A DNA stretch of 6,686 nucleotides from Methanobacteriota archaeon (GTDB lineage: Archaea > Thermoplasmatota > DTKX01 > GCA-020343715). Made by a program: the position numbers and the translations under genes. Numbering within the stretch: position 1 is the stretch's first letter; each line of letters opens with the position of its first letter. Of the stretch, positions 5,631-6,686 are shown piece by piece. The stretch spans positions 1 through 6,686 of the forward strand of contig JAUVEQ010000167.1 in assembly GCA_030594725.1 (NCBI GenBank), written 5' to 3'. The notes below the pieces were generated by a model. The model was not told where the DNA came from, did no database searches, and saw only the letters and a program-made list of their open reading frames with translations.

Positions 5631-6686
5631 ATGGAGATCATAGACAAGGCCACCAAGCAATGGACCATCGAGGCGCGCCGCCGACTCCACCGCCACCCCG
5701 ACCCGACGGGAGAGGAGGGGGGCACCCAGGCACTGCTCTTCCAGCTCCTCGAGGAGCTGGACATCCCTGCCCGGCCCATCGCAGGCAACGGCATCATCGC
5801 CGACATCGAGGGCGGCCTGCCGGGCCGCACCGTCGCCCTCCGCGCCGACATCGACGCCCTCCGTATCGACGAGGTCCCCACGGACCGCAACGCCGATTAC
5901 ATCTCGGAGAACCCGGGCCTCATGCACGGCTGCGGCCACGACGGCCACATGGCGATGGTCCTGGGCGTTGCCAAGGTGCTCGCGGCCAAGGGCGACGAGC
6001 TCCCCGGCCGCCTCCGTCTCATCTTCCAGCCCCACGAGGAGATGCATCCCGGGGGCGCAACGACGGTCATCGACGAGGGCGGACTGGAGGGCGTGGACGC
6101 CATCTTCGGCTACCACATCATGGGTTATCTCCCCTCGGGCCTCATCGCCTTCCGCCCCGGCCCCCAGATGGCCCACATACGGACCTTCGAGATCACCTTC
6201 ACGGGCATGAGCGGCCACCACATGGACCCCGAGCGGTGCATCGACCCCATCGTGATGGCCTCCCGCTTCGTCGAGACCATCGAGCGGGACGTGGCCAACG
6301 AGCTGGACCCCACACACCCCTTCGTGTTCGGCTTCGGAAGCATCCACGGAGGCGCCCAGTTCAACCAGACCCCCGACAAGGTGGTGCTGGACGGAACGTT
6401 CCGCACCTTCGACACCGACGACGCCGACACCATGAGCCGGGTCATGGAGCGGAACCTGGACTCCCTGGTGATGGCCTTCACCAAGGACCCCGATGAGGAC
6501 GTTCCGAGCATCGAGTTCAAACTCGTCAAGGGCTACCCCGTGGTGGAGAACGACCCGGACCTGGCCACCCGGGCTGCCCGTCTCCTGAGGGACGAGGGCT
6601 TCGAGATCGACCCCGTCACCCCCTTGAACTTCGGCGCCGAGGACTTCGCGTACTACCTCAAGGAGGTCCCGGGCCTGTTCATGTTC
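5631..6686 (+). CDS. M20D family metallo-amidohydrolase (C-terminus beyond window)
   Basis: The frame stays open for 352 codons from ATG 5631 to the last base, so it is truncated by the window and not by mutation. It matches peptidase family M20D (HipO hippurate hydrolase, indole-acetyl-amino-acid and N-acyl-amino-acid hydrolases): R-R-R-L-H-R-H-P (17-23), A-L-R-A-D-I-D-A-L-R-I-D-E (69-81), M-H-G-C-G-H-D-G-H (98-106), F-Q-P-H-E-E (132-137) and F-G-Y-H (159-162). By family precedent C101, H103, E137 and H162 bind the two metals and E136 is the catalytic base. The last ligand, a His near the C-terminus, should lie beyond the edge, since the family is about 380-400 residues. The lid-domain part contains S-G-H-H (194-197), where G-G-H-A is usual. 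It is a cytosolic enzyme (no signal peptide) that probably removes an acyl group from an amino acid or small peptide; the substrate cannot be told. No in-frame start lies closely upstream, and GGGGGAAG (5617-5624) is a fair ribosome-binding site. Confidence 0.92.
   Translation, partial: MEIIDKATKQWTIEARRRLHRHPDPTGEEGGTQALLFQLLEELDIPARPIAGNGIIADIEGGLPGRTVALRADIDALRIDEVPTDRNADYISENPGLMHGCGHDGHMAMVLGVAKVLAAKGDELPGRLRLIFQPHEEMHPGGATTVIDEGGLEGVDAIFGYHIMGYLPSGLIAFRPGPQMAHIRTFEITFTGMSGHHMDPERCIDPIVMASRFVETIERDVANELDPTHPFVFGFGSIHGGAQFNQTPDKVVLDGTFRTFDTDDADTMSRVMERNLDSLVMAFTKDPDEDVPSIEFKLVKGYPVVENDPDLATRAARLLRDEGFEIDPVTPLNFGAEDFAYYLKEVPGLFMF

Noticed and set aside
5553..6496. Open frames overlapping the M20D gene (minus 5553-6347, plus 5660-6496)
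   Set aside because: The M20D frame has all the family motifs. The alternatives are Ala/Gly/Val- or Arg/Pro/His-rich shadows of its GC-rich codons.
1..6686. CRISPR array, tRNA, rRNA, insertion sequence, attachment site
   Set aside because: No regularly spaced direct repeats, no cloverleaf-like segment, no transposase motifs and no terminal inverted repeats were seen on either strand.

Overview
The window is GC-rich, and its spaced TATA-like A/T boxes ahead of start codons, short leaders and secreted beta-rich surface proteins look archaeal. The best guess is a mesophilic member of the Thermoplasmatota, such as a Methanomassiliicoccales relative or an uncultured lineage. This rests on overall style and not on a marker gene, so it is tentative.

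Layout. Five genes lie on the minus strand and one on the plus strand. In transcription order (right to left) the minus genes are: a secreted two-domain protein whose C-terminal half looks like a Cys-Gln thioester adhesion domain (4377-5393); a very large membrane-anchored right-handed beta-helix protein (871-4248); a 61-residue zinc-ribbon protein (606-791); a YgbA-family cysteine-rich protein (153-473); and the first 36 codons of a membrane protein that leaves the window at base 1 (1-109). On the plus strand, divergent from the thioester gene, an M20D metallo-amidohydrolase starts at 5631 and is still open at the right edge.

Regulation visible in the sequence. The thioester gene ends in a GC hairpin followed by a pyrimidine/T-rich run (terminator). 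A clear TATA box then precedes the beta-helix gene, so these two neighbours are probably separate transcription units. The membrane protein has a strong Shine-Dalgarno buried in a perfect 16-bp palindrome. The 237-bp divergent intergenic region holds a TATA-like box, a CCT tandem run, an inverted repeat and a 10-bp palindrome.

How the genes may work together. The two large secreted products are probably cell-surface proteins: one a possible covalent adhesin, the other a long stalk-like beta-helix. The two small cysteine-rich proteins and the peptidase-like amidohydrolase have no obvious functional tie to them. No mobile element, CRISPR array, tRNA or rRNA was seen. The most unusual item is the thioester-domain-like protein in what appears to be an archaeal genome.
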